A DNA stretch of 6,644 nucleotides, taken from NCBI GenBank assembly GCA_900321905.1, contig ONXZ01000077.1, positions 1 to 6,644 of the forward strand. The letters are read 5' to 3'. The notes under the pieces were generated by a model, which worked only from the letters and a program-made list of their open reading frames with translations, was not told the DNA's origin and did not search any database. Both the position numbers and the translations under genes were made by a program. Shown here one piece after another: positions 5,609 through 6,644 of this stretch. The number at the start of each line of letters is the position of its first letter. The first letter of the stretch is position 1. The DNA comes from an uncultured Eubacteriales bacterium (GTDB lineage Bacteria > Bacillota > Clostridia > Oscillospirales > Acutalibacteraceae).

Positions 5609-6355
5609 TCATCTCGCTAACAGTTTTAAAAACCTTTTATCGTTCATTTGCTCGTTTGTTAAGTATTCGCCGTTGAAAAACAAAGCATAATTGGTAATCG
5701 GCGTCGGCGCGTTTTGCGCGTCGGCCTTATTTTTTATGTGAATTGCCTTGAATGCAACGCCTTGCGTTTGAGCCGTTCTTTCAACTATCGGAACATACTT
5801 CGCATTAAACGTGCACTGGCTTGTATAGTAAAGTACATAACCGTTTTCGTCAATATGAGGATGCTTTGCGCATTCCCTGAAGCACGGTTTTTCAACTCCT
5901 TTTTCAAACGGTAAATACCACAGCTGAATACCGTTGTCCGCTTCATCGCAGACCTCAAAACCCTTGTATTTCAAATATTTCGGGTCGGCAAGGAACGGCT
6001 TTTTCTTTGAGGATGAGAGAATACATAAACCTATCTTTCCCTTGCTTTTACTGTCGGCAATGCATTCGCCGAGTAAATCGTTTGAATAACCGTGTCCTTT
6101 GAATGACCCCGAAACCCAGAGGCAATTAATAAACATATAACCGTTTGCTTCAATCGGATTCCACGCATTTTCGGCAGGTATATATTCAATAAAGCATTTG
6201 CCTCGCTCGGTGCTTTTGAGAAAAACAAGACCGTCGTCAAACCGCTCGGAAAGCCACGCCTTTTTAGACGCGACCTGTACGTCGTTGTTATTTGAAATCG
6301 CACAGCAAATGTGCTCTTTTTCAATATTATCTTTCGTTACTCTTATATATTCCAT
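5609..6355 (-). CDS. GNAT acetyltransferase with C-terminal YoaP domain
   Basis: Predicted cytoplasmic acetyl-CoA-dependent acetyltransferase of 248 residues; the substrate is unknown. The N-terminal GNAT fold spans about 1-150, with beta strand and acetyl-CoA loop at INCLWVSGSFKGHGYS (76-91; Gly87 and Gly89 of the GxG turn). The usual Gln/Arg of that motif is absent. The YoaP-type domain covers about 172-245: VLYYTSQCTFNAKYVP (174-189), KAIHIKNKADAQNAPTPITN (203-222) and NGEYLTNEQMNDKRFLKLL (228-246). The strand-then-Cys181 start resembles a thioredoxin-like fold with one cysteine. A weak GGGGA site precedes the ATG at 6355. It follows the upstream acetyltransferase gene by 30 bp, so the two are probably co-transcribed. 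No clear terminator separates it from the regulator gene 86 bp downstream. Confidence 0.85.
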   Translation of the reverse strand: MEYIRVTKDNIEKEHICCAISNNNDVQVASKKAWLSERFDDGLVFLKSTERGKCFIEYIPAENAWNPIEANGYMFINCLWVSGSFKGHGYSNDLLGECIADSKSKGKIGLCILSSSKKKPFLADPKYLKYKGFEVCDEADNGIQLWYLPFEKGVEKPCFRECAKHPHIDENGYVLYYTSQCTFNAKYVPIVERTAQTQGVAFKAIHIKNKADAQNAPTPITNYALFFNGEYLTNEQMNDKRFLKLLAR

Positions 6356-6385
6356 ATCATATTCCCCGTTAAATCAGAAGTTGTC

Positions 6386-6644
6386 TTACAGTTCCATTCC
6401 CATAAGAATAACTTCATTTTCTTTTTTTAAGCCGTGCTTTTCGTAAAACTCGGGAAGGAAGCCGTCGCCCTGCGTTATCAGGTTGACGCCCTTAATGCCG
6501 CGCTTTTTCATTTCTTCAAGACAGGCTTCAAGCAGCTTTGTTGCAATGCCTTGTCCTTGATAATCGGGGTGTACGGCAAGGTCGTTGATTTCAAACATTC
6601 TGCCCCAATGAAACAGCATAGAGCTTCCGAGAATAAATCCTGCC
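6386..6644 (-). CDS. GNAT-family N-acetyltransferase (N-terminus beyond the window)
   Basis: The reading frame is open to the window edge; about 85 C-terminal residues are present. The internal ATG at 6619 is not the true start, because the preceding codons (AGFILGSS) continue a GNAT beta strand. Seen are the beta-4 strand and acetyl-CoA loop FEINDLAVHPDYQGQGIATK, with QGQGIA matching the Q/R-x-x-G-x-G/A consensus, then an alpha helix LLEACLEEMKKRG, a strand GVNLIT, and the C-terminal FYEKHGLKKENEVILMGMEL typical of the family. The substrate is not predictable; small-molecule or protein N-acetylation are both possible. It is the upstream partner of the YoaP-type acetyltransferase gene, 30 bp away. 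Confidence 0.85.
   Translation of the reverse strand, partial: AGFILGSSMLFHWGRMFEINDLAVHPDYQGQGIATKLLEACLEEMKKRGIKGVNLITQGDGFLPEFYEKHGLKKENEVILMGMEL

Overview
The window looks like a chromosomal segment from a low-to-mid GC member of the Bacillota, most likely a gut-type Clostridia (Oscillospiraceae or Lachnospiraceae-like). This rests on strong GGAGG-type ribosome binding sites, sigma-A style promoters, intrinsic hairpin terminators, a MerR/TipAS regulator, a YoaP-type acetyltransferase and a lipoprotein with a Ser/Thr-rich stalk. The genus cannot be fixed from the sequence alone. No phage, insertion sequence, CRISPR array, tRNA or rRNA was seen. Gene density is high; the longest gene-free stretch is the 204 bp between the regulator and the lipoprotein gene.

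Left part (1-2264, plus strand): the 3' half of an FGGY sugar kinase (xylulokinase-like) overlaps by 4 bp a complete L-fucose/L-arabinose-isomerase-family gene. Together they form the end of a sugar catabolic operon (aldose to ketose, then ketose phosphate), closed by a long perfect hairpin. The sugar itself is not determined.

Middle part (2331-4720, minus strand): a convergent gene encodes a 734-residue surface lipoprotein, an alpha/beta hydrolase that resembles bacterial tannases. It has a GGSGG nucleophile elbow and candidate Asp and His residues at the expected places, but about 75 residues of Gly/Pro/Ser-rich linker split the catalytic domain. It has its own near-consensus promoter and a terminator-like hairpin in its 5' leader. 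Two imperfect 37-bp direct repeats, each carrying a TATAAT box, lie on either side of the gene.

Right part (4775-6644, minus strand): a MerR-family regulator with a TipAS-type ligand domain is preceded by a promoter with the 19-bp spacer typical of MerR targets, so it probably controls itself. Upstream of it are two acetyltransferase genes 30 bp apart: a GNAT cut by the window edge, then a GNAT with a C-terminal YoaP domain.

Most of the window is ordinary metabolism and regulation. The parts worth a second look are the lipoprotein's split catalytic domain, its leader hairpin, and the repeated promoter-like element that could drive a short antisense RNA at the convergent gene end.
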